This document shows positions 1 to 8,352 of a DNA stretch of 25,047 nt, one piece after another. Numbering within the stretch: the first letter of the stretch is position 1; each line of letters begins with the position of its first letter. The position numbers and the translations under genes are program-made. A model generated the notes under the pieces. That model worked only from the letters and a program-made list of their open reading frames with translations, was not told where the DNA came from and ran no database searches. Origin of the DNA: Guillardia theta CCMP2712 (lineage: Eukaryota > Cryptophyceae > Pyrenomonadales > Geminigeraceae); the NCBI RefSeq assembly GCF_000315625.1, contig NW_005434621.1, forward strand, positions 456,288 to 481,334. The letters are read 5' to 3'.

Positions 1-92
1 GGGAGGGAGGGAGCGTGATGGAGTGTCGAGATGGAGGAAGTTGAGGGAGGGCAACTGTTGATTTCTTGCTTGCATTCAGGTGCAGCCATCGG

Positions 93-1334
93 ATGGCGGC
101 GGAGATGCGGCGGATCGTTGGAGGAGACGAAGATACACTCGACCTTCTTCTCAAGGCTGCAGAGGGCGATGAGCAGGTGGCATTGGAAGCCTTCTTCGAG
201 GAGGAGAGCAGGACAGAAGAAGCGTTGAAGAGGAAGGGCGGAGGTGCGAGGAGGGTTGGTCCTCGGAAGCCTGTGCTTGAGCTCACTCGCGTGCTGGGAA
301 ACGGCATCGATGAGGAGATGTTTGGTCGTCTCCTTGCAGACGCGCAAGGGAATGCGGAGCAAGCAGTGCGAGCATACTTCGAGAAGAAGGAGGAGCACGA
401 GGAGGCGGTAGCGGCAGCAGCAAAGCGGGCTGTGGAGTACGCAGAGGGGTACTACAAGAGGCCGGAGGGGAAGGGAGAGCCCGTGATGTGCAACGTCTAT
501 GACCTGAGATTTCAGAGGGAGGAGGGGGAAGGGGGGGTGAAGGGAGGAAACGCAGGGCTGAGCAGGCTGGGGCTGGGGCTGTACCACTCAGGGGTTGAGA
601 TCTACGGGCGGGAGTTCTCCTTCGGGTACTCGGAAGGGGGCAGGACTGGCGTGTTCGAGATCCCTTGCAAGTGTGCTTCAGCCGTGATGTCTCAGGTCAC
701 GTTCAAGGAGAGCGTCCTGCTGGGCTACTGCCAAAGGAGTCGCTTCGAGGTGACCCGCGCGCGATCGTGCCAGGCGATGAGAAGCCGCAGGTCGAGCACT
801 TGCTGCGAAGACTGTCTGTCAGCTTCCAAGGCGATTCCTACGATATCGTGATACCCTCCCTCCTCCCTCCTCCCTCCTCCTCCCTTCCCCTCCCCTTCCG
901 TCAACAACTTCCTCCCTCACCCCTTCTCTCTCCTCTGTCGCCTTACTTGCCCACTGGTTTGCTTGGATGTATTCTATCCATTCCTTCTGTCTTCGCCTTA
1001 TTCTTTCCCTTCTTTCTATCTTCTTCATCGTCTGCTTTGTCGCTCACCTCCTCCAGGTCCGTCGGAATTGCAATCATTTCTCCAACGAGCTCAGCAAGCT
1101 TCTTGTGGGCAAGCCCATCCCCTCCTACGTCAACCGCCCAGCCAACGTTGGACAGAATCTGCTAAGCCTCTTCTCCATGCCGGCCTCTGCGCTGGGGGGG
1201 ATGTTGAAGGGAGTGAAGATGGTGAGGAGAAGAGGCTGTGGTGGGCTCTGACAGGCTCTCAGGTCAAGAAGGCAAAGAAACGAAGCGTAGGAGGAAAGAG
1301 CGATCCCGTGTTGACCAGGCATGCATCGATATGA
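93..1334 (+). CDS. PPPDE (DeSI-type) isopeptidase with N-terminal UBA-like repeats
   Basis: Predicted thiol isopeptidase of the PPPDE/DeSI family, which removes SUMO or ubiquitin from proteins. Proposed exons are 93-749, 791-847, 1057-1221 and 1263-1334, giving 316 aa; all introns are phase 0 GT-AG (41, 209 and 41 nt). The catalytic pair is visible: His165 in YHSGVEIYG and Cys243 in RRNCNHFS. The Cys motif joins the rest only after the 209-nt intron is removed. Removing 750-790 gives a gapless match, as I recall it, to the region before the Cys in animal DESI2. Residues 15-36 and 75-97 look like two UBA-like helical repeats (LLxxAxGxxxxAVxxxF), which are not part of the usual short DESI proteins. 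The tail is basic (VKKAKKRS). An in-frame ATG exists at 66, and a possible acceptor just before 81 means an upstream exon is possible. The gene converges on APH-1. Confidence 0.85.
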
Positions 1335-1538
1335 TGTGAGTGTGAAGACAAAGAGATACAAGGTCCAGGCTGACAGCTTCTTGCAGGTGACACTCGCTCT
1401 CGTCCCCTCGTCTCGTGCGGATAGTGAGATGATCGAGCGCGTAGAAGAGGCTCAAGGGGAAGCGAGAGATTTGAAGACTAGTGTTGCACTGACAATTCTA
1501 AGTTCCAACCTCTCTTAGCTCCCGCCCCAGCTGCTTCC

Positions 1539-2937
1539 CTACTCGTCTATTGTCAGCGATGCTCCGTCTTCAACCCCCTTACCTGCCCAAACACCAGCAA
1601 GGAGAGTAACGGCAGTGAGCAAGCAAAGGCTAATGAGGCATCTGAGAAGAAGTAAGACGAGACGAGACGAGACGAGATGAGACGAGACGAGATAGGGGGG
1701 GAAGGGAGGGGAGAGGAGGAGAGGAGAGGGAGAGTTTCTTTACCCATCTTGGAGCGAGTTCAACGAAGTTGCCGTGGACGCAAGGAGGTGAATGAGAAAC
1801 ACAGCCGCGACTCGCAGGCGACTTCTCCTTTTGTATCCCTCGACCGCCAGCACCTGAGCTCGTTCACCGACATCTCATCGCAGCCTCGCGCACCATCAGG
1901 ATTAGGTTGAGCATCGCCATCACGCTCGTATGGATGGCAGAGTTGAGCTGGAAGGAGAAGGCTCGACACCTGCCCGCCCTCTGACTTCTCCTCTCACAGC
2001 CTCTCATCCTCACGTCGAAGTGTATGAGCTGCCTGGACCTAGCGCAAGCTCCAAGGGCCTCCCAAGCTGGACGAGAGCAGAGGCAAAGCCGAAGCTGTGA
2101 AGCTGATGAGACGAGGGGTGGGGCTGAAGGAGAGGAAGAGCAAGTTGAGAAGTACCCAAGCCCACTCGCCAGGATAGAGTCGAAGCTGACGAGAGTCTCA
2201 GTTGGAGCGCATACTGTCTGTCTCACCTGTCCGGATGAAAGAGCTTCTGTGACGTCAACTTCCTCACCCGCCTATTCGCAAACTCGCTCACTCTCTTCAA
2301 CATCTCTCCCTCCTCGCTCTCATCCCCTTCCGATCTTCGTCTTCGATTCCAACCACAATCACCTTTCAGCAGCAGAGCAGAAGGCATAATAGGCGTAACG
2401 ACCGAATTCCTGTGAGTTGGATTTAACCGAGAGATGGAGAAGAACAAGCGATGGAGGGGAGGGGGAGAACGAGCGCGAGAGATCGAAAGAAGAGAGCAGA
2501 GAATTAAATATGTGAGAAGAGGAGACAAGGAGTGAGAGGCAGGCGAGGGGGGTCCGACGAGGGAGGGAGGAAGGAGGGATACCTGCATCACTACAGCACA
2601 GAGGATCGACCTAAACGTGCTCTGCTTGGCACGTGAGCACCTCCCGACATCCTGCTGACGTCATGGCTGACCTGCAATACGGGGAGGACGAGAGAGAGCA
2701 AGGAAGCGACGGCGACGGAACAGACCCACACGTAGCCGCTGCACATGGACGTGACCAGAGGAAGAGACTAACGCTCGGATCACCTCAAGATCATGAGAAC
2801 CACCAGCTCGGCGTTGGGAGCGATCGCAGACAAGAACACTAGGATAAGAGTCACAAGGAAGATGACGAGGAGTAGCAACCGATGGTGATGGGACCCAGCG
2901 CTATGAGACAACATCCCGCGAATAGAAGAAGCCCCAT
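1539..2937 (-). CDS. APH1: APH-1, gamma-secretase subunit
   Basis: Multipass scaffold subunit of gamma-secretase, the intramembrane aspartyl protease with presenilin, nicastrin and PEN-2. Exons read downward: 2937-2880, 2838-2784, 2738-2672, 2621-2583, 2409-2363, 2316-2227, 2185-2156, 2094-2014, 1969-1894, 1853-1744, 1641-1539. They total exactly 756 nt, or 251 aa, the usual APH-1 length. Introns are 41, 45, 50, 173, 46, 41, 61, 44, 40 and 102 nt, all GT-AG. The start MGLLLFAGCC..ALGP aligns from residue 1 with animal APH-1. Family marks are VVMQEFGRYAYY (71-82), the glycine-zipper helix SGLGFGFASA (126-135; G127xxxG131, third small residue Ala135) followed by ALGPG (146-150), and the two conserved membrane histidines His169 (SAIHT) and His203 (LIHLLAS). 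No single exon is long enough to be recognised alone. A strong donor-like GTAAGG inside the last exon leaves the extreme C-terminus slightly open. Confidence 0.9.
1652..1692 (+). repeat. GACGA pentanucleotide repeat in an APH-1 intron
   Basis: About eight GACGA-type units with one GATGA variant, followed by a purine-only stretch to about 1733. On the minus strand this is the pyrimidine tract of the 102-nt intron 1743-1642 of APH-1, running into its acceptor at 1642. The repeat probably explains why this intron is longer than its neighbours. Confidence 0.8.
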
Positions 2938-3052
2938 GCTCAACTCATCGCCTTTCTGCAAATTATCGACTTGTGAGGAGGGGAAGAAATCATAGCACGA
3001 GGTCAAGACAAGAGCAAATGGAGGTGTTGTGAGAGCGAGGTCAGGCAGGGGA

Positions 3053-3196
3053 GCGAGGAAGCGAGGGAGCGAGCGAGGGAGCGAGGGAGCGAGGGAGCGA
3101 GGGAGCGAGGGAGCGAGGGAGCGAGGGAGCGAGGGAGCGAGGGAGCGAGGGAGCGAGGGAGGGACGGAGGGACGGAGGGAGGGAGCGAGGGAGGGA
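3053..3196 (+). repeat. GAGCGAGG 8-bp minisatellite
   Basis: Regular 8-bp units of GAGCGAGG type run from about 3060 to 3160. Both ends are degenerate (GAGGGACG variants to about 3196). The tract lies between the divergent starts of APH-1 (2937, -) and the membrane U-box gene (3584, +). It is purine-only apart from one C per unit. Open frames across it (RSLAPSLP repeats) are products of the repeat and not a gene. Confidence 0.9.
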
Positions 3197-3276
3197 TGGC
3201 ATAAATTCGCACAACGTTCTAAAAAGTACGCAGTCGCTTAAGTACGCAGTGTGCTGCTGGAGAACCGCCATGCAAG

Positions 3277-3432
3277 GAGAAGAGAAGAGAAGAGAAGAGA
3301 AGAGAAGAGAAGAGAAGAGAAGAGAAGAGAAGAGAAGAGAAGAGAAGAGAAGAGAAGAGAAGAGAAGAGAAGAGAAGAGAAGAGAAGAGAAGAGAAGAGA
3401 AGAGAAGAGAAGAGAAGAGAAGAGAAGAGAAG
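3277..3432 (+). repeat. GAGAA pentanucleotide microsatellite, about 31 copies
   Basis: A pure purine tract of about 156 nt with period 5, ending in an A-run at 3432-3440. It has perfect strand asymmetry (all purine on +). Long open frames on both strands (REEKR or LLFSS repeats) arise only because the unit has no stop codon, and they are not genes. The tract sits about 150 bp upstream of the U-box gene start. Confidence 0.95.
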
Positions 3433-3583
3433 AAAAAAAAGCAAGGGGAGGGAGATAAGACAGAGGAGGGAACAGCTTGGAGGAACATACATAAATTGAG
3501 CAACTAGTCGAGGGGGGGAGCAGGAGGAGCAGGAGGAGGTTCACAATTATCAAGGGTTATCTGGGTGCGGTCCTTTCTTTCAC

Positions 3584-5062
3584 ATGAAGAGAAAGGACCT
3601 GATTGTGTTGGCTTCAGTGATCTTCAGCTTGCTGCAAGTACATGGTGGAACTTCAAAGAAGCTCCCCAAAAGTGCAGAGGTGGAACAAAGTGCCGAGCTG
3701 GAATTTTGGTCGTTTGTGGAGAGCGATGTGGACACGGCTCAGTTGTTCCTGCTGTCGTACTTGTACATTCCAAGATCTCTCTTCATGTTCCTCATGTATA
3801 CAGTTCCAGTCAAGAGTGACTGCCCTCCTTCTCATCGCGTCCCCATGCAGATATTCAGCCGAGGGAACCTGACGAACAGCAGCAGGGACTCCTGCAAGCA
3901 GTTCCAGCAGTTTCAGTACGAGTGGATGGTGCCTCCAGTATTGCAGAATCTCAACATGACCTACTGGGAGAGATTCACCCTCCTCGTCGCTCCTCGTCTG
4001 TATGTCGTCAGATTCTTCGACAAGCTCTTCCCAAACAACTTCGCCATCGTCAACTTCTTGTGGATCCTGACCTTGTACGACACCTCCTGGGAGATTGCAA
4101 ACACACTGCTCCTTCGCGGTATGAATTTGACGTCCCTTGTGCTGGAGCCACTGGCAAGAATGCTACTGCTCTTGTCTCTAAACGTGTTGCAAGCTGTCTT
4201 GCACCGCTACATCAAACTTGCGATCATCTACTGCATCATGGCCATGATGGCACTGAAGGCGATCTGGCTGTATTGCTTCTTCTGTCGCTCGGGATATCGT
4301 CCGAGGAAGAAGAAACGTTCTGCCGCATGGCCTGTGGAGCTCAGCATCCCCGAGTGGATAGAGAGTCTGCCTGAGAGTGACCTTCCCAGCGCCTTCTTGT
4401 GCCCCATCAGTCGCGGCATCATGAAGCAGCCCGCCATCACCCCCGACGGCAGCACCTTCGACCGCGAGTTTCTAGCCAGATGGATCTCGACCAAGGGAAC
4501 AGACCCCATGACCAAGAAGCGACTGCAGCTGCATGAAATCGCCCCCAACCGCGCCCTCCGTTCCCTCATCGAAGAGTGGATCAGACAGCGCTGCTTGCCC
4601 GACGCTCTTGACAGCTTTCAGGTCGGTACTCGAACATCTGGTGAGATAGAGACCAGCTTCAGCGCAGGCCCTGCTTTCGCATCCGTCCTCTTGGGTTCAG
4701 GCAAAGAACCTCGTCTGTGGAGCAGGGAGCAGCCCCATGCATCCATCTCAACTCATGAGCCCCGTCGAGCTAGTGCTGTCACTGAGACGCTCAGCAGGCA
4801 GCGTCAACTGCTTGCAAGCAGCTCTGAACCCCGTCCACACCCCTCTGCGTCACCGAACGCGATCGATCAAAGGAAGGAAAGCTTGCACCAGTGTTCGGAC
4901 TTGCCGCAAGAGAACCGAGAGCATCAGGGAGGATGTGTAGATAGCGAAGAGAAGGCATTGGATATCGCCATGTGTGGACAAGAAGAGTTGGCTTCGAGGA
5001 GGAGGAAGCGAGAAGAAGAGGGCGATGGGGAAGAGGCGGTTGTCAAGAGAGCTAAGCCCTAG
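3584..5062 (+). CDS. Membrane-anchored U-box protein, probable E3 ubiquitin ligase
   Basis: Single-exon 492-aa frame. Residues 1-21 look like a signal peptide (MKRKDLIVLASVIFSLL..). Several N-glycosylation sequons follow (NLT 95-97, NMT 124-126). Hydrophobic segments lie at about 152-165, 174-207 and 210-234, then a basic stop-transfer stretch (RPRKKKR, 239-245). Residues 267-337 form a U-box: LCPISRGIMKQPAITPDGSTF, then DPMTKKRL and NRALRSLIEEW. This is the RING-like fold without zinc ligands that binds E2 enzymes. The remainder (about 345-492) is Ser/Arg-rich and polar and ends in basic clusters (RRRKREEE, KRAKP). The inferred topology is a lumenal N-terminal half and a cytosolic U-box, suggesting ligase activity at the ER or another endomembrane. 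U-box proteins are usually soluble, so this layout is unusual. Start chosen as the first ATG, giving the signal peptide. Confidence 0.85.
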   Translation: MKRKDLIVLASVIFSLLQVHGGTSKKLPKSAEVEQSAELEFWSFVESDVDTAQLFLLSYLYIPRSLFMFLMYTVPVKSDCPPSHRVPMQIFSRGNLTNSSRDSCKQFQQFQYEWMVPPVLQNLNMTYWERFTLLVAPRLYVVRFFDKLFPNNFAIVNFLWILTLYDTSWEIANTLLLRGMNLTSLVLEPLARMLLLLSLNVLQAVLHRYIKLAIIYCIMAMMALKAIWLYCFFCRSGYRPRKKKRSAAWPVELSIPEWIESLPESDLPSAFLCPISRGIMKQPAITPDGSTFDREFLARWISTKGTDPMTKKRLQLHEIAPNRALRSLIEEWIRQRCLPDALDSFQVGTRTSGEIETSFSAGPAFASVLLGSGKEPRLWSREQPHASISTHEPRRASAVTETLSRQRQLLASSSEPRPHPSASPNAIDQRKESLHQCSDLPQENREHQGGCVDSEEKALDIAMCGQEELASRRRKREEEGDGEEAVVKRAKP

Positions 5063-5328
5063 TATTCACAAGCTTGCTGCTCAATTGTTGTCTAGAATGA
5101 AAAAGAGCAGCCCGAGTATCATCTTTCTAGCTGGGCACTTAGCTCAGCCCTCAGCTGCTCAGCAGGTGGAGCTGGAGGAGCCAAAAGCGGTTGGAGGAAA
5201 GGGAAGAGTGCGCTCCTGGGTTGACAGTCAGTCCTCGGCATGCACGTGCAGAAGCCTCACAAGAAGATGTCCCAGCCAGGCAGAGAGAACCTGCCAGCCT
5301 CGCGTGAGACGAGAAGGAACGGGAAGGA
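5063..5328. other. Intergenic interval between convergent genes
   Basis: This is 266 bp between the stop of the U-box gene and the stop of the DUF2358 gene. It should hold both 3' ends. I see no clear AATAAA-type signal, no repeat and no convincing exon. Small open frames here are short and lack family features. Confidence 0.5.
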
Positions 5329-5965
5329 CTAAAACCTGTCTTCCTGGTACTCGATGAGCCCGTTGGAGGGAGACACGCGCAAGTCAGTGAAGACCTGAGT
5401 CAGCAAGAGTAAGGAGAGGAGAGTGGACTTTCTGATGCTTGCTCCCTTACCACATACGGTTTGATCCGCAACCCCAGCCCGACGTTCACCTGCGAGCGGT
5501 TCAAGGCGCCGCTTCGCTGCTGCTTCGTTACCTTCCCCTCTAGTCGCCACACAATTGTGATAGTGTTGGGAACAGTCGCGTTGAGACTGCAAGAGAAGCG
5601 AAGAGTTGGCAAGAGCAGAGCATGGCAAGAGCATAAGAAGAGCAAGAGAAGAGCAGATGGGCGCGTTGTTGCCTTCACCGGCATGCGATGATCTCAGCAC
5701 GCGACGTCGCTTGATCAAAAAGTCGTCGCACACCCCCTGCCATCAGCCACAGTCACGCACGTTGGAGGTGAGGAGAGCTCAGCGACGTGCGTAGTTGTCG
5801 ATCCCAGAGAGCTGGACATCGGGGTCCTGACACACGTGAGAAGAAGCTGAGAGAGGTGGGGCAGTAGACCTTGAAGGTGAAATCAGAGCTGAAGAGTTCA
5901 AATGGAACGTTCCCCGTCACGAACCATTCTCTCTTCGTCAATTCTTCAGATACAACGTCGCACAT
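5329..5965 (-). CDS. SnoaL/NTF2-like protein, DUF2358 family (N-terminus incomplete)
   Basis: Proposed exons downward: 5965-5870, 5826-5787, 5736-5679, 5586-5532, 5489-5451, 5394-5329 (117 aa). Introns are 43, 50, 92, 42 and 56 nt, all GT-AG and phase-compatible. Joined exons read ..FELFSSDFTFKDP, then QLSGIDNYARGVRRLFDQ, then TITIVWRLEGK, then LGLRIKPYV, then LRVSPSNGLIEYQEDRF. This is the pattern of the SnoaL-like DUF2358 family of plants and algae (FxDP..xGIxxY..F, W-x-G, GLI-x-x-x-E), whose function is unknown and which is often plastid-targeted. The 42-nt intron (5531-5490) keeps frame if retained. The open frame extends upstream of the ATG at 5965 (Cys-rich VECRRGLCDAT..). A 44-nt intron with donor near 6078 could join an earlier exon to about 6159, so a targeting peptide may lie upstream. 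Confidence 0.7.
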
Positions 5966-6159
5966 CTTGATGTCATCGTCATTGCAACCCGATGTCGCAT
6001 CACAAAGACCTCTTCGACACTCAACCCTGTTCTCTTAGGAGGTAGCTCCCTGCTGTCCTCGCTCTGGTACTCTTTCGTTGCCCCAGTTGCCCCAGTGATC
6101 CTAGTAGGACATGAGGGAACGAGAACAAGAGAAACTTCTGGGATCAGACCATCTATCAA

Positions 6160-6554
6160 TTGTCTTGATCAAATTGTTCTGATATCTTGTCGACTTTTCA
6201 CCTCTCTGCTCCTTGTTTGTTTGCCGCCGTACGACATTGCTGCGCTGGTTTCGATGGATCAGGTTCCCAGTGCGCTGCGCAAACCCCAAAGACGAAGAGG
6301 AAGGGACGATAGGAGAGAGGAGAGGAGAAGTAGGAGAGAGAGAAAGACAAGGAAGGGGACACAAGGTCGATGCCGAGGGCAGGAGGAGCAGGAGGACAGG
6401 CCAAGTCTGAGCCACCATTCCCTGCCAGATCGAAAGATCGAAAGAAAAAGAAAGAAAATAAAAGCGTTTTACACAAGAGAAAGAAAAACAAAAAAAGAAA
6501 GAAAAACAAAAAAGAGAAAAAAGAAAGAAAAGTGGAAGGGGGTCAAGAAAAATG
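6160..6554. other. Low-complexity interval, purine-rich on + strand
   Basis: From about 6290 to 6545 the + strand is almost all A and G, with runs of AAGAAAG. Reading frames across it are Lys/Arg/Glu-rich on + and Phe/Leu/Ser-rich on -, as expected from composition. The minus strand of 6198-6300 could contain an early exon of the DUF2358 gene, but I could not join it with confidence. I see no gene here. Confidence 0.5.
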
Positions 6555-6768
6555 CCACGTGGGTATAAAGTTTTATATACTACGAGGGTGGGTACCTATA
6601 TGGGTAGTAGGTGGGGTCATATGCAGATGATACACGGGTCGTTTTGACTTCAGTATTGTTTTTGCAGGGGTGGTGGTGGTAGTCAGGAGTAGGTAGTCAA
6701 TGATAATCACGGGTGGGTACTTCAATAAAGTTTTAGACACGTGGATCCACCAACATTTGCATATAAAA
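6555..6768 (+). promoter_or_regulatory. Tandem G-box plus TATA modules upstream of the bZIP gene
   Basis: Two similar modules occur. The first has the palindrome CCACGTGG at 6555-6562, then TATAAA at 6564-6569, then GGGTGGGTAC at 6586-6595. The second has GGGTGGGTAC at 6711-6720, AATAAAGTTTTA at 6724-6735, CACGTG at 6738-6743 and TATAAAA at 6762-6768. The sequence AAAGTTTTA is shared by both. CACGTG is a known target of bZIP and bHLH factors, and the gene just downstream is a bZIP, so autoregulation is conceivable. Promoter function is inference. A purine/pyrimidine-rich leader occupies 6780-6970. Confidence 0.4.
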
Positions 6769-7054
6769 CGAGGAGCACGGAACGATGGGCAGGGCAGACG
6801 GTCGGGAGGAGGGAGGAAGAGGGATAGGAGGAGAGACTAGAGGACTAGATGGAAGAAGAGAGAGGAAGAGAGATAGGAAGGAGACTTGAAGACTAGATGG
6901 AAAAAGTATTGGAATTGAGTGATCCTCCCTCCCTCCCTGACTCTCTTTCCCTCTTCCCTCTCCATCCACCCTACAAGTGAGGAAGAAACCTGTTTGTTTG
7001 TATTTTCCCTCTCGTATCCGGTTTATCTTCTCACTTTTAGTCATCAGGAGTTCT

Positions 7055-7980
7055 ATGAAGAGACCGCATGACCCCTCCGTGAACATCGAACAGGAGCTTC
7101 AGGACTTGTCAGAGCTTCAGCAGCAGCATGCAGATGAGGAAGAGGTCCCAGCAGAGTTGAAGCAGCGGGTCAGAGTGCTGAAGAACAGGCTTTCTGCGAA
7201 GAAGTCGAGGGAGCAAGCAAGAGAGTATGTCAAGAACCTCGAGGCCAAACTCGCAGTCGTCTCAACTGAGTCACAGATCCTCGCACATCGCCTCGCTACG
7301 CTCGAGGCAGAGAACGCCCAGCTAAGAGCCTCTCGAACGTTTCATGACTGCCCGAGCATGGAAGCAGGGAGGTTCCACATGCCATTTCCGGCGAGCCTCA
7401 GCTTTGAAGTTGGAGGAGAGAAGAAGAGAACGATCAACGAGCCTGCAGTGCTCTCACAAACATCCCTGCAGTTGGATGCCCTTCTTCTCCTCCTCTCCAC
7501 GGCATGGGCTTCTCTCCTTCACGGCTCGTCTCCATCGCAGAGGCCGCTGGTGCTCATGGCTGCCTGGGCCTTGTCCTGCATCCGCTGCTGGGCGAGCATC
7601 CCTGCCATGACTGCTCCTCCTTCGGGCTCAAGGCAGTCCCTCTTGAAGCTGGTTGCTCAGGCTTGGCGTTGCCTCCCTGGCAGGCGCAGCACCAAAGGCA
7701 CGCGATGGCGAGGGATGCAGCGGAGGCGGCAGCTACTATTTCGGCTGAGGATGCTGTTGAGCAAGATATGACAGCTGCGGACGTAGACGAAATCTTGCAG
7801 TGCCAATTGAGAGTCAAACAAGAAGAGGAAGACAGAGGAAGACGGAGGGGGCATGAAGAAGTTGGGGTGGAGGATAGAGAAGGAGAGCAAACATGTGCGA
7901 GTGATGGAGGAGCGTTCAGTCTCGGTCATTCTGACTCCTGCATAGAGGCATCTGAGTTCCTGGAGCGCTTCCTCGAGTGA
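7055..7980 (+). CDS. bZIP transcription factor
   Basis: DNA-binding basic leucine zipper protein. The basic region at residues 36-59 (KNRLSAKKSREQAREYV) has the invariant N44-x7-R52, and the first zipper leucine falls exactly ten residues later. The heptads L62, V69, L76, L83 and L90 are complete. The start at 7055 (MKRPHDPS) is preferred; an in-frame upstream ATG at 6977 would add a hydrophobic leader atypical of a bZIP. The opening frame continues to 7771, but the third frame carries an acidic C-terminus (AADVDEIL, EASEFLERFLE) ending at 7980. A GT-AG intron at 7372-7415 (44 nt) connects them, giving 293 aa. Alternatives with the same phase end at 7409, 7418 or 7448. The C-terminus, probably the activation region, is unlike any family I know. 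An AATAAA lies 27 nt past the stop. Confidence 0.8.
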
Positions 7981-8006
7981 CCTTTGCTCCTCTTATTGTA
8001 CAAAAG

Positions 8007-8012
8007 AATAAA
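8007..8012 (+). terminator. Putative polyadenylation signal of the bZIP gene
   Basis: AATAAA lies in an AT-rich patch 27 nt downstream of the bZIP stop at 7980. Its position suits a short 3' UTR. Whether this organism uses the canonical hexamer is not known from the window. Confidence 0.4.
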
Positions 8013-8165
8013 GAATGGCATGATGGTCCCGCCCCTTACTTGCCTTCGCCCCGTCCCTTGTGTCTTCCTATCCACCGCTGGAAGGCAGGGTTTTGATAGA
8101 ACAACTGAAACCACCCGCCGCGGTTCTCATCCTGTCCCACCTGAAGCAAATCAATCCGAGGGCTT

Positions 8166-8231
8166 GAAGAGGAGGCCATCAAGAGGAGGCCATCAAGAGG
8201 AGGACATCAAGAGGAGGACATCAAGAGGAGG
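8166..8231 (+). repeat. 14-bp tandem repeat (CCATCAAGAGGAGG)
   Basis: Four to five tandem units alternate between CCATC and ACATC starts. The repeat lies in the interval 7981-8352 between the bZIP gene and the end of the helicase gene. I see no coding exon there. The open frame across it is repeat-derived. Confidence 0.8.
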
Positions 8232-8352
8232 GAGGTCAGCAGAAGGTCTTGCCTGTCGTTCCTCCTCATCTCGAAGGTCAAGGATCGGCTGCCACCAGGG
8301 GTCCACGCGCTCGACAAACTCAGCCTACGGGGCATCTTAGCACCTCCGCGGA

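Noticed and set aside
1387-1518. Alternative last exon of the DeSI gene after an acceptor at 1386
   Set aside because: A 41-nt intron (1222-1262) matching the local intron size gives a phase-correct exon ending at 1334, so the longer intron is unnecessary.
2024-2389. A 121-codon + strand frame
   Set aside because: It is antisense to four exons of APH-1, whose reconstruction is far stronger.
3041-3553. Long open frames of REEKR, LLFSS and RSLAPSLP repeats on both strands
   Set aside because: They are read from simple satellites whose units lack stop codons; no start context, domain or codon pattern supports a gene.
6977-7054. Upstream start of the bZIP frame
   Set aside because: It adds a hydrophobic segment untypical of bZIP factors and lies in a pyrimidine-rich leader; the ATG at 7055 begins a normal acidic N-terminus.
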